Below, piece after piece: positions 9,950 through 18,500 of a stretch of 64,000 nt of DNA. Each line of letters begins with the position of its first letter. Positions within the stretch are counted from its first letter, which is position 1. The stretch covers positions 1,860,001 through 1,924,000 of the forward strand of contig NZ_CP102250.1 in the NCBI RefSeq assembly GCF_025144995.1, given 5' to 3'. This DNA comes from Alistipes indistinctus YIT 12060 (GTDB lineage: Bacteria; Bacteroidota; Bacteroidia; Bacteroidales; Rikenellaceae). The translations under genes and the position numbers were made by a program. A model generated the notes under the pieces. It was not told the origin of the DNA. It made no database searches and saw only the letters and a program-made list of their open reading frames with translations.

Positions 9950-9984
9950 ATAAAAAAGTCCCGGAGCAGGGAGGCTCCGGGACT
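9950..9984 (-). terminator. Intrinsic terminator after the TIM-barrel glycosidase-like gene
   Basis: 11-bp arms AGTCCCGGAGC (9957-9967) and GCTCCGGGACT (9974-9984) with a 6-nt loop. On the minus strand they are followed by TTTTTT. It separates the upstream genes from the DUF5107/GH106 pair, which therefore needs its own promoter in 9812-9950; I see no clear -7 element there. Confidence 0.82.
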
Positions 9985-9997
9985 GGGTTTAGGTTTT

Positions 9998-12701
9998 CTA
10001 TTTCAGGATGACAATATGCCCTTTGGTCGCCGGAATCTCGATCTCCCCGTTCAGGTCGATCTCTCCGGCCGGTTGCAACTCGTCGATCTCCGGCAGGTAG
10101 ACCTGCGTCGGACGGAACCCGAGTTTCTTCTCATCGATGCGGATGCGGCACTTTTGCGCATTGTCGTTGTCCCAATTGGCCATCGACAGCATGGCCGAAT
10201 GACCGGGCCGCAGGTAGGTCGTTACCGGGATCAGTTCGTTGTCGCTGCGGACCGGATTGCGGTCGTCCCAGTAGCCGTACATCTTCGCCTGGTCGATCCC
10301 GAAAGCGTCGAGCGCGCGCCACATCGGAACCGGGTTGCCGCTCCAGGGCAGGCGCGGCAGCATGCCGAACACCATGCCGCGGAAAACGTTGTGCGCGTCG
10401 AGCATCTCGCTCATCAGCCCGAACGGAATCCCGGACATTTCGACAAGCCAGAAATCACGCTTGTTGTAGTCGCGGAACAGTTCGCCGATCCAGAGCCGGT
10501 CGACGTAGGGCAGGCGGTCCAACGAGAGGTTGATGGAGTTCGCATAGCCGCCGTAAGGGTTCATGTGGTTCCATGTGTGCTGGTCTACCAGGCGGCGTTT
10601 GCCGTCCGCGTCGAAAATACGGCGTGCCCGGCGCATCGTCTCCCCGTCGAACGAACTGTCGTCGATGTAGACACCGTCGATGCCCATGTTTTTGATCATC
10701 CAGTTCAGTCCTTCGAGGTAATAGTTGTTCCAGCGCGACTCGGGATCGGTGATGACCGCGACATCGAGCTGACCCTTGTATTTGCCCTGTTCGAAGCCCG
10801 CATACCAGGCCGGAATATAGTTCTTGCGCATGTTATGGATGAGCCATGGTCTCGGACCGTTCGGATAGACGATCGTTCGGGTATCGTTACCGGGCCCGTC
10901 TTTGATGATCTCGTGGCCAAGGCTGCGGAGCATCCAGAATTCGGGGGTTTTGACCGTCAGCTCACGGCAGGTGTAATAGAGGCGTACTTTCAGGTCGTTC
11001 GCATGCGCTTTCGCGATGAAGGCTTTCATATCGGGCACGACCTCGTCTACCATCGGATAGTTGATGTAGGGATAGATGTCCGCTTTGTGGTGTACGTTGA
11101 TCCATTTCGCTCCGGCTTTCAGCGCCCGGGGAATGAATCCGCCGCTCGTGTCGGCGTTCAGGTGGTAGGGACGGTCGGCGAAATGAGCTTTCAGGTCGAT
11201 CGGTTTGACCGGCGTTACGAGCAGGTCGAAATCGAAATCGAGCTTTTCGCCCGTTTTGAGCGTTCTCTCTCCGCTGTATGCGTTCACCTGTGTGGCATTT
11301 GCCTGTTCGGTGATATTGATTCCTCCTTTATTGTCGTTACCCCACGAATGCGGGTACCGGATGCGTCCGAACTCGTAATAGATATTCACGAGCGGGCGTT
11401 TGTAGTTGCTGTCCTTGAAAACGACCTGCATACCCGCGTTGACATTACCCAGCCAGATGCGGTCCTGCTGTTTGATCGTATCCCATTTCCAGTCGATCGT
11501 CGAATCGGGGCGTGCGCCGCCTTTCACACCGAGGCCCATGATGTATTTCGATGCGTAGTGCGTATAATCGAATACCGTACGGATATCTTTGACCTGGACA
11601 TCGCGCAGTGCGGTCACTTTCAACTGGTAGTTGATCGTTCCGTCGAACAGCATTTTTGCAAGGCATTCCGCTTCTACGTCCGAACCTTTGAGCAGAACTT
11701 TCCACTCCAGTGTGGCCGGGGTCTGTTTGAGGAACTCGATTTTTGACGGCTTCAGTTTCTCGGTTCCCTTCGAAGTTTCGACCACGAAAGCAACCGGCTT
11801 GGCGAGCACTTCGTTCGAGATGCTGCGGTCGAGTTGGTTCGCCTGGTCGTAATTCGTCACGATGCTGGCGGGGAGTCCATCGGCCGAGAGCTTTACGGTA
11901 CCGCCGAGATAGCTGATTGTCTCTCCGTCGCGTTTAAGCGGAGTATAGGGTGCCGTAGGTGTTTCGGCGAAACCGATCGTCGAGTTGAGCCAGGTCATAC
12001 GGCTTTTGCGCCAGCTTTCGTCGCGGCCGCCGTTCTCGAGCACCGGTCCTCCTACGTTGAGCGTGATGTCGATCATCGTCGGTTCGGCGCCGTCCACTTC
12101 CAGCACCGCCTTGCCGCGGTAGGTTCCCGATGCGGTTTTCGGAATGTCGATCCCGCTCCAGAGTACCTGGATAAGGCCTTTGGGGATGTTGATCGTGTTC
12201 GTGAACGGTTTCCCGTGTTGATTGATGCCGCCCATGTTGAAGCATTGCATCGCCGCCGCACTGATCTTATCGCCTGCCGCATTGGTCAGGTCGCCGAAAA
12301 CTAACCGTATGTTGTCGAGCTTCTTGTAAGGCGCATAGACGCCCAGCTGCCACGGATAGTATTCTCCCGGTTGTGCCGAAGCTACCAGTACGTTGCGTTG
12401 TGAAACGGGGCGCTCGGCCCAGATTACCGGTAGCGAATCGTATTGGCGGATCTCCTTGTCACGCAGCTCGGCAAAGCAGAAATAACCTGCGGCGGGCTTC
12501 TCCTTGAGCAGTTTTTCCAACTGTACCGGGGTTACCAGCGTCAATTCGGTCGAGTCGATAAATTTTGCGTCCCGGTGCAGCTCGGCCATCGGGTCGACAC
12601 GCAACTCCTGATCCTGAGGGGGGGGCGCCGATAACCGGGACAGCCATTGCCGGAGCGAGGCAAAGGCCCAGTACGAAAATGAAAAATGGTTTGATCTTCA
12701 T
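9998..12701 (-). CDS. Secreted TIM-barrel glycoside-hydrolase-like protein, split by a frameshift at a C8 tract
   Basis: The signal peptide frame (MKIKPFFIFVLGLCLAPAMA, start 12701) and the main frame (from about 12604 down to 9998) are offset by one base at an 8-C run on the minus strand. Seven Cs would join them into a protein of about 900 residues. The N-terminal two thirds are beta-rich. A TIM-barrel-like part follows, with MKAFIAKAHANDLKVRLYYT, the acidic strand end GIDGVYIDDSSFDGE (about 670-685) and LVDQHTWNHMNPYGG. This resembles the large putative glycoside hydrolases of Bacteroidota loci (DUF6067 or GH123-like); I am sure of the fold class, not of the family. As written, only a cytosolic form could be made. 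Confidence 0.68.
12618..12625 (-). repeat. Homopolymer tract (C8 on the coding strand)
   Basis: Eight consecutive C on the minus strand lie immediately after the signal peptide codons. Losing one C, or gaining two, restores the reading frame into the mature protein. This could be a slippage-type phase switch, a fixed mutation, or a base-calling error. Confidence 0.8.
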
Positions 12702-12756
12702 AAGGTTAATTTCTTATTGATGGGTTCTTACCGGGAAAGTCTTGTTACAGTGTTAT

Positions 12757-14877
12757 CTATTGTTTGGGTTGCACTTTTCCGTCGCAGCACGGCCGTGGCC
12801 CGACCTGTGACAGGTCGATCTGGCGGAAGCCCAGCTTCAGTGCCGGCGAACCCGGTTTCAGCCGGAAATCGAACCTGCCGGGATCGACGAACATCGGGTC
12901 GGCATAGATCGAGTGGTGGTCCTTGCCTTCGGCGAGCCACTGCTCCCATGTGCGGCCGCTGAAATCGACCGCCGCGCGGGGCTTGTCCGGATTGTAGAAA
13001 ATATTCCAGTCGCTTACGAATGTAACGCTCGTATCGCGCGGTTGCGTATAGGGATTCACATATATTTTGTACGGTTCGTCCTGCCACTTGTATTCGTCGG
13101 CCAGCAACCGGCCCTGGGTCCAGTAGATGATATTTCCCTCGAAATAGACGGTCGTGTGCGGATCCCGCTTCGAGCGCGAAAGTTGCTGGAGCCGTCCCAA
13201 GGCAAATATGTTGTTGCGCACGACGAGGTCTTTCGCGTAGTGGATGTTGAACGTGCCGAACTTGGTATGGTAGACGATGTTGTTCTCGATCAGGATCGAA
13301 GTCGATCCCTCGTCGGTGTAGATGCCCCAACCTCCGTAACGGTTCGCGTTCACGTCGTGCACGAGGTTGTTGCTGATCACGGTACCGGGTGAGAGGCCCA
13401 GCGTGTAGATGCCGCCCATGTCCGAAAGCAGGTTGTTGTACCCGATATCGTGGATGTGGTTCTGCTCGATCCGGTTGCCGCGTGCCGCGCTGCGCAGGTA
13501 GCTCCACGACCAACCCACCGAAATGCCCGTGTAATCGCCGTGGTGGATCAGGTTGTGTGCAACCGTGTTGCAGTCGCTGTGCATCACCAGGACGCCGACG
13601 GCCGACGGATAGGTCAGGCCGTAGTAGCCGATCGTGTTGTCGCTGATCGTGTTGTTGCCGGTGCGCAGGGCCGGGTTGCCGCCCGGTTCCACGCCGCGCA
13701 GCCGGAAACCTCCCGCTGCGATCTGTTCGAGCGTGTTGCAGGTGAACCGGTTGAACGTGCAGCCGTCGAACAGTTCGAAACCGAACGTTCCGAGGTTGCG
13801 CAGCGAGCAGCGGTCGAACGAGCAGTTGCGTGCGCCTGAAAGGTTCACACAGGCGCTGACGCTTGCGCTGCCCTGTGCATTGTTGCAGTCTCCCCACGGC
13901 AGGTTGAAATTCGAATAGGCGAGTCCGAGTCCTTCGAAATTGAGGTATTCGACGAATTTCCCGTTCAACGGGTCTCCTTTGATCGAGATCAGTTCTTCGG
14001 TCGCCGGGGCGATTACTTCGGCGGAAGCCATATCTTCTCCGGAGAGCGGCATGTAGAACAGCCGCCCCGTGGAGCGTTCGAGCACCCATTCTCCGGGCAG
14101 GTCGAGCGCTTCGTAGATATTTTCGACCACATAGCGCGCTAGGTCGCCCTCGAAACCGTCGCGGAACACCTTACCCGACGGGTAGCCGAACGAGATGACG
14201 TTGCGTTTGCCGTCGATAGCCTTGATCGGCAGGTGGGTATCGGTCCAATAGTGGTAGATGATCGCTTCTCCGTTTTCGGGATGCTTCCATTTCGGATCCA
14301 GGTCGCCGGTATTGAATACGAACGAATCGCTCGCGACTTGATAGCTGCGCTGGCTGGTGGTGGTATCGGTCGTCGCTTTGATTTCGAACACTCCCTGGTT
14401 CGGGGTACGGGCCCGGCCCCGAAGATTCCCGTTCACGTAAAGCTGGCGGAACCACCATTCTCCCGCTTGCACTTCCGGCAGCGTGGCTACCCAGATGTTG
14501 CCTTTGTAACGTTTCCATCCCGTAACCTTTCGGCCGCCGCTCAGCAGGGCTTTCTCACCTTGTGCGGCTTTGTAGGTGATCGGACAGGTTTCGGTACCCG
14601 AATCTTCCGGCGTAAATTTCAGCGCTTCGCTGATCGGATAGACTCCTTCGCTCAGGTATACGGTGACCGGTTCGGTCAGCGGTCCGCGCTGTTTGAGTTC
14701 GCGGACAGCTTGCTGTGCACGCTGGACGGTCAAAAAAGGCTGTGCAGGCGAGGTCCCGTTCTGGGCATCGCTGCCGGAAGGAGCCACATAGAAACGGATT
14801 TCGGCGCGGGCTACCGGACTTGCCAGCATGAGCAGCAAAGCTGCGGTGATCAGGGCAAATTTGGAGTTGGATCGCAT
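12757..14877 (-). CDS. Secreted right-handed parallel beta-helix protein, GH141-like
   Basis: A 706-residue protein with a signal peptide (MRSNSKFALITAALLLMLA, cleavage near SPVARA). FYVAPSGSDAQNGTSPAQPF, FLTVQRAQQAVRELK and ITYKAAQGEKALLSGG are the start of a pectate-lyase-like beta-helix. The solenoid continues with coils such as NTVAHNLIHHGDYTGISVGW and NRIEQNHIHDIGYNNLLSDM. Characterised GH141 enzymes of this architecture attack fucosylated or xylosyl linkages in complex pectin. The family match is by overall pattern only. It lies between the TIM-barrel lipoprotein gene and the C8-tract gene on the same strand. A related but broken gene sits on the far side of the SusC/SusD array. Confidence 0.75.
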   Translation of the reverse strand: MRSNSKFALITAALLLMLASPVARAEIRFYVAPSGSDAQNGTSPAQPFLTVQRAQQAVRELKQRGPLTEPVTVYLSEGVYPISEALKFTPEDSGTETCPITYKAAQGEKALLSGGRKVTGWKRYKGNIWVATLPEVQAGEWWFRQLYVNGNLRGRARTPNQGVFEIKATTDTTTSQRSYQVASDSFVFNTGDLDPKWKHPENGEAIIYHYWTDTHLPIKAIDGKRNVISFGYPSGKVFRDGFEGDLARYVVENIYEALDLPGEWVLERSTGRLFYMPLSGEDMASAEVIAPATEELISIKGDPLNGKFVEYLNFEGLGLAYSNFNLPWGDCNNAQGSASVSACVNLSGARNCSFDRCSLRNLGTFGFELFDGCTFNRFTCNTLEQIAAGGFRLRGVEPGGNPALRTGNNTISDNTIGYYGLTYPSAVGVLVMHSDCNTVAHNLIHHGDYTGISVGWSWSYLRSAARGNRIEQNHIHDIGYNNLLSDMGGIYTLGLSPGTVISNNLVHDVNANRYGGWGIYTDEGSTSILIENNIVYHTKFGTFNIHYAKDLVVRNNIFALGRLQQLSRSKRDPHTTVYFEGNIIYWTQGRLLADEYKWQDEPYKIYVNPYTQPRDTSVTFVSDWNIFYNPDKPRAAVDFSGRTWEQWLAEGKDHHSIYADPMFVDPGRFDFRLKPGSPALKLGFRQIDLSQVGPRPCCDGKVQPKQ

Positions 14878-14948
14878 GTTCGGGTCAAAATACATTTAAT
14901 TCGGTATGCCGCGAGCGGCATGCCTGATTGTATTATTTTTATGGAATT

Positions 14949-14989
14949 ACGGCTTGTCCGGTTCGGAAAATTGAACGCAGACAAGCCGT
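14949..14989 (-). terminator. Possible weak terminator hairpin
   Basis: 10-bp arms ACGGCTTGTC (14949-14958) and GACAAGCCGT (14980-14989) with a 21-nt loop lie just after the stop of the TIM-barrel lipoprotein gene. The run that follows on the minus strand is A/T-rich but not a clean U tract, so read-through into the beta-helix gene is likely. Confidence 0.45.
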
Positions 14990-14999
14990 ATTTAAAGAA

Positions 15000-16676
15000 T
15001 TAAAAGTAGCCGTTCGTTTCGACATCCCCGTATTTGAGCGCCACTTCGACGCGCTGAACGACGAAATAGTTGTCGAGGGTTTTATCGACCATCCGGATCA
15101 TATTGTCTCCTTTGCGGATCGATCCGGCGGGAAGAATGAACGCATACATCTGTTCGCCGTCGCGCATCCCGCGGTCGCGGTTATACAGCTTCACGTACTC
15201 CGGTTTCTGTTCGGTCACTTCGATACCGTTCACTTCGAGCCAGAATTTAGCCGGTCGGTCGGTGCGCAGGAACAGGATCATCTCCTGCGGTACGATTTCC
15301 TGGGTGTCGTCGGCAATAAAGAGGGGCAATACGGTCTCGCGGCCGTTGCTTACCGCTGCGGGCAGCGGAGCGATGCCCAGCGCACGGTATGCATCGGTTA
15401 CACCGTCCGACATGCAGTAGATCTTGTTGCGTCCTTTGAGCGTTTCGAGCGAACCGAGTTCGTTGAGCAGCTCCGGAGTCCGTGCGCGCGTTACCTGGCC
15501 GCCCTCTTCCAACAACGGGATGCCGGCTATTTTTCTGTCGCTGATTTCGCCGAAATAGTAATTGAAGAGGTATACGCCGTCCGCGCCTTGTCCGAGGATG
15601 TGCGAAGCCATACCGCGGTACATGCCGTCCGAGTAGAATTCACGCGGCAGGTATCCGCCGTCGTCGATCGATGCGTAGAGCGGAATGTCGTCGTATCCGA
15701 AATCCTTGCGGAATTTCGCCACCGGAATACCCGTGTCTCCGCGCCAGTGTACGCCGATGGTGATAAAATCGATCAGTCCCTCTTTGGCCCACTGCTTCAC
15801 GTCGAGACCCTTTCCCAGCGCGCCTTCTACCGTAACGGGGACACGTACCGCCAGCAGGATCTTGTGACCGCGAACTTCGGAGAGCGAGTCGATCGTCCGT
15901 TTCACTTCACGCACCATGTCGGTGATCAGCGGGGCTTTCTCTTTGCCTTCGCCGCTTTTGAACAGCACGATAAAGCGCATGAAATCGAGCTCGTAACCGT
16001 CGATCATGTCGTATTTTTCGAGTTGCTCCTTAATCAGGTTCAGCTTGTGCTGCCGTACTTCCGGATAACTGAAATCGAGAGCCTGTGCACTGTGCCATCC
16101 CTGGGTCGAATCACCGGTCCAGTATTCGGGATGTTCGATCCAGAAATCGGGGAACGTAGCCGGATTGCCCGATGACGAATCGGCAAAGTGCAGGTCATTG
16201 ACGCGGTAAGTGATAAACGCCTCCATACCGTGCATTTTCGCGCGCTCGAGCGAAGCCTTGATCACGTCGGTTCCCTCGGCCTCGAGATTGCGGACGCTCT
16301 GTCCGCCCAGTTGCCACACTTTTTTCGTCGCACTGTCGGCATAAGGCATCGTGCCGTTCTTGTCGTCCCCGAAGTAACGGCCGTATTTGGAAGAGGGGTA
16401 GTAGATGAAATCGCTGCCGGAACACATCATAAATGTGGTCACTTGTGTGCGGCCTTTCGATGTTTCGGCGACCATATCCACATAGCGGTCGATGTCGGCT
16501 TTGTGGGCCGGATGTCCTCCGAACCAACGGTTCAGCAGCGCGTCGCTGCCGTCGTTGTTGTGGATGAACCGGTGGCGGGAAGGTTGATCTTTTGCTGTTT
16601 TGTTGCAACTGGTCACGGTCAGTGCCAACATCCCGCACAGCGGGAACAGCAGACGGCTTGCGAAGTCTCTTTTCAT
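15000..16676 (-). CDS. TIM-barrel glycosidase-like surface or periplasmic lipoprotein
   Basis: A 558-residue lipoprotein; the signal ends LALTVTSC with Cys24. The start was set there because the 56-codon upstream extension runs through the promoter region. Strand-end acidic motifs of a beta/alpha barrel are visible: DGYELDFMRFIVLF (about 223-236), then LLAVRVPVTVEG, LIDFITIGVHWRG and GADGVYLFNYYFGE. It resembles the GHL10/glycosyl-hydrolase-like barrels found in Bacteroidota gene clusters; substrate unknown. It is the first enzyme gene after cassette 1 and has its own promoter-like -7 element, so it may be expressed independently of which SusC/SusD cassette is on. Confidence 0.68.
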   Translation of the reverse strand: MKRDFASRLLFPLCGMLALTVTSCNKTAKDQPSRHRFIHNNDGSDALLNRWFGGHPAHKADIDRYVDMVAETSKGRTQVTTFMMCSGSDFIYYPSSKYGRYFGDDKNGTMPYADSATKKVWQLGGQSVRNLEAEGTDVIKASLERAKMHGMEAFITYRVNDLHFADSSSGNPATFPDFWIEHPEYWTGDSTQGWHSAQALDFSYPEVRQHKLNLIKEQLEKYDMIDGYELDFMRFIVLFKSGEGKEKAPLITDMVREVKRTIDSLSEVRGHKILLAVRVPVTVEGALGKGLDVKQWAKEGLIDFITIGVHWRGDTGIPVAKFRKDFGYDDIPLYASIDDGGYLPREFYSDGMYRGMASHILGQGADGVYLFNYYFGEISDRKIAGIPLLEEGGQVTRARTPELLNELGSLETLKGRNKIYCMSDGVTDAYRALGIAPLPAAVSNGRETVLPLFIADDTQEIVPQEMILFLRTDRPAKFWLEVNGIEVTEQKPEYVKLYNRDRGMRDGEQMYAFILPAGSIRKGDNMIRMVDKTLDNYFVVQRVEVALKYGDVETNGYF

Positions 16677-16715
16677 ATTCAGATGTTTGGATGCGATTGG
16701 AGTTAGTTTGGCAAA

Positions 16716-16723
16716 CAAAGTTA
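16716..16723 (-). promoter_or_regulatory. Promoter -7 element ahead of the enzyme genes
   Basis: TAACTTTG on the minus strand matches TAnnTTTG, 39 bp before the lipoprotein start. No good -33 TTTG is seen; TTTCG about 21 bp further upstream is the nearest. Confidence 0.5.
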
Positions 16724-16779
16724 GTAAAACATTTGAAATATCAGCGAAACATGCTGCAAAGGCCGTTTGGGACGGATAT

Positions 16780-16815
16780 AAAAAATCAGGGCAGAACCGC
16801 AAGTTTCTGCCCTGA
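16780..16815 (-). terminator. Terminator of SusC/SusD cassette 1
   Basis: Arms TCAGGGCAGAA and TTCTGCCCTGA enclose the loop region ccgcaagt, followed on the minus strand by a T6 run. It is a shortened version of the terminator block found after the other SusD genes. It lies 25 bp from the SusD1 stop and lacks the long stem-loop seen in the other cassettes. It insulates the enzyme genes from cassette 1. Confidence 0.82.
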
Positions 16816-16840
16816 AGGAAAGTTAGATTAATCAGCGAGA

Positions 16841-18487
16841 TCAAGGATTCTGTACAACCAGCGGGTTGTAGTTGATCTCGTTTTCCGGAATCTTACAAAC
16901 CATCCCGCTGACAGGGAAGGTAAGCGTAGTTGCGTTCGGATGGTAATCCTTGTTGCGGTTGATCGGAATGTTCCAACGCTTGTTGTTGTAGAACTCACGG
17001 CCTTCGCCCCACATCTCGATGCGGTACTGCAGTTTGATCATCTCCCACAGGTCGCCGCCGCCGTTGTAGTTGGAAGCATCTTTCGCACCGTCGGTACGGG
17101 CGCTGATCAGTTTGTTCAGCGTGGTTGCCGCATCGCCGGTGGCTCCGCTGCGGTACTGGGCCTCGGCGAGCATCAGGTAAGCTTCCGAAGCGCGCATCAC
17201 ATACTGGCCGACCTGGTCTACCGTGCTGCTGCTGAGCGCTTCGCCTGCTTTGCCGGCAATGCCGTAAGTGTTGGCCCATTTGAAGTTCACCCAGGCAGGT
17301 ACGTTTGCACGCGTTCCGTTGGGCGGATAGGCGTAGCTGCCGTAAGCGGTCGTTGCGAACAGGTTTTTGCGGTAATCGTCGTCGTCCATCTTGTTGTAGA
17401 GGGACTGGTCGATGGCGCTGAACAGTCCGCCGCCGCCTTTACCGAACGGGTTCATCCAGATACAGGTCGGTTCGATGTTGCTGCTACCCACGCTCTGAAC
17501 AGCAGCCTGGGCATAAGGCCAGCCCATGATTACCTCCGGGTTGTTGGTTACATCGAGGAAGTAGTTGCCGGATGCCGGAATGCTGATCGGATTCTGCAGG
17601 TTGCCGGTCTTGCTTCCCTGCCAGCCGTAGTTGGCTTTCGGGATGAATTTCGTGTACTGCGCTACGAGTTCGTTGCCGGCGGTAATGGCGGTCGTCCAAT
17701 CGCCTGCGCACAGCGCTACCCGCAGCAGGTTGAAGTTGCAGACGCCCAGGTCGATATCGGTGATATCGTTGGTATAGCCTACCTCTGCCTCCTTCATCAG
17801 CGTTACGGCCTCCTTCGACCATTTCAGGATCGAATCGTAGGTTTCCGCTGCCGAAGCGCGGGCCTTGTACGGTTGCTGGGGATCGAAAGAGGTGTAGAGC
17901 ATCATACCCAGTTTGTTGTCGTAGTTGGCCTGTCCGTCGAGCATGTAGGCCTGCTGGAAGTTCTCCATCAGGTAGTTGTAGAAATACGCCCGCGTAACCA
18001 GACCCATTGCCCGGTACTGTTTCAGCTTTTTGTTGTCGCCTACGGTCGACATGGGGAGGTTGTCCAGCAATTTGTTCGCTGCGGTGATGTTGTCCCAGCA
18101 CAGGTACCAGTAGGGAGGAACTTTGTCGTCATGTTCGCCGAATACGGTGATGAGGTTGTATTCCGCCATCCCCCAGACACTGCCGCTGAGGTCCGTACCC
18201 ATCGCAGCGATGTCGTTGGCTTCGAGGTTACGCATGCAGGCGACATCGGCATAGTTGTAGTAACGCGTGTCGGCACTACCCATGTCGCGGATGTCCTTTT
18301 CGTGGAACAGGGGCACCATACCGGCGGCGACACTGCTCATGATCGCTTCCGCCTTTTCCGGATCGCTTTTCAGCAGCTCCTGGATCTGGTCGTTCGTAAT
18401 CCGGTTGGGGGGCGCGATATTCAGTTTTTCATAACACGAAGTGGTCGCGAATCCCACCAACGCAAGCGCTATTAAATACTTTTTCAT
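16841..18487 (-). CDS. SusD-family surface glycan-binding lipoprotein, cassette 1
   Basis: A 548-residue SusD/RagB homologue with lipobox Cys18 (ALVGFATTSC) followed by YEKLNIAPPNRITNDQIQEL, the segment shared by all six paralogues here. The family's helical TPR-like scaffold is visible (RAMGLVTRAYFYNYLMENFQ, VMRASEAYLMLAEAQYRSGA), and the C-terminal RIEMWGEGREFYNNKRW motif is present. It should cap the SusC1 barrel on the cell surface. It starts 13 bp after the SusC1 stop. The middle of the protein, where glycan binding would occur, differs strongly from the other five. Confidence 0.95.
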   Translation of the reverse strand: MKKYLIALALVGFATTSCYEKLNIAPPNRITNDQIQELLKSDPEKAEAIMSSVAAGMVPLFHEKDIRDMGSADTRYYNYADVACMRNLEANDIAAMGTDLSGSVWGMAEYNLITVFGEHDDKVPPYWYLCWDNITAANKLLDNLPMSTVGDNKKLKQYRAMGLVTRAYFYNYLMENFQQAYMLDGQANYDNKLGMMLYTSFDPQQPYKARASAAETYDSILKWSKEAVTLMKEAEVGYTNDITDIDLGVCNFNLLRVALCAGDWTTAITAGNELVAQYTKFIPKANYGWQGSKTGNLQNPISIPASGNYFLDVTNNPEVIMGWPYAQAAVQSVGSSNIEPTCIWMNPFGKGGGGLFSAIDQSLYNKMDDDDYRKNLFATTAYGSYAYPPNGTRANVPAWVNFKWANTYGIAGKAGEALSSSTVDQVGQYVMRASEAYLMLAEAQYRSGATGDAATTLNKLISARTDGAKDASNYNGGGDLWEMIKLQYRIEMWGEGREFYNNKRWNIPINRNKDYHPNATTLTFPVSGMVCKIPENEINYNPLVVQNP

Positions 18488-18500
18488 ACTGTTTGAGGTT

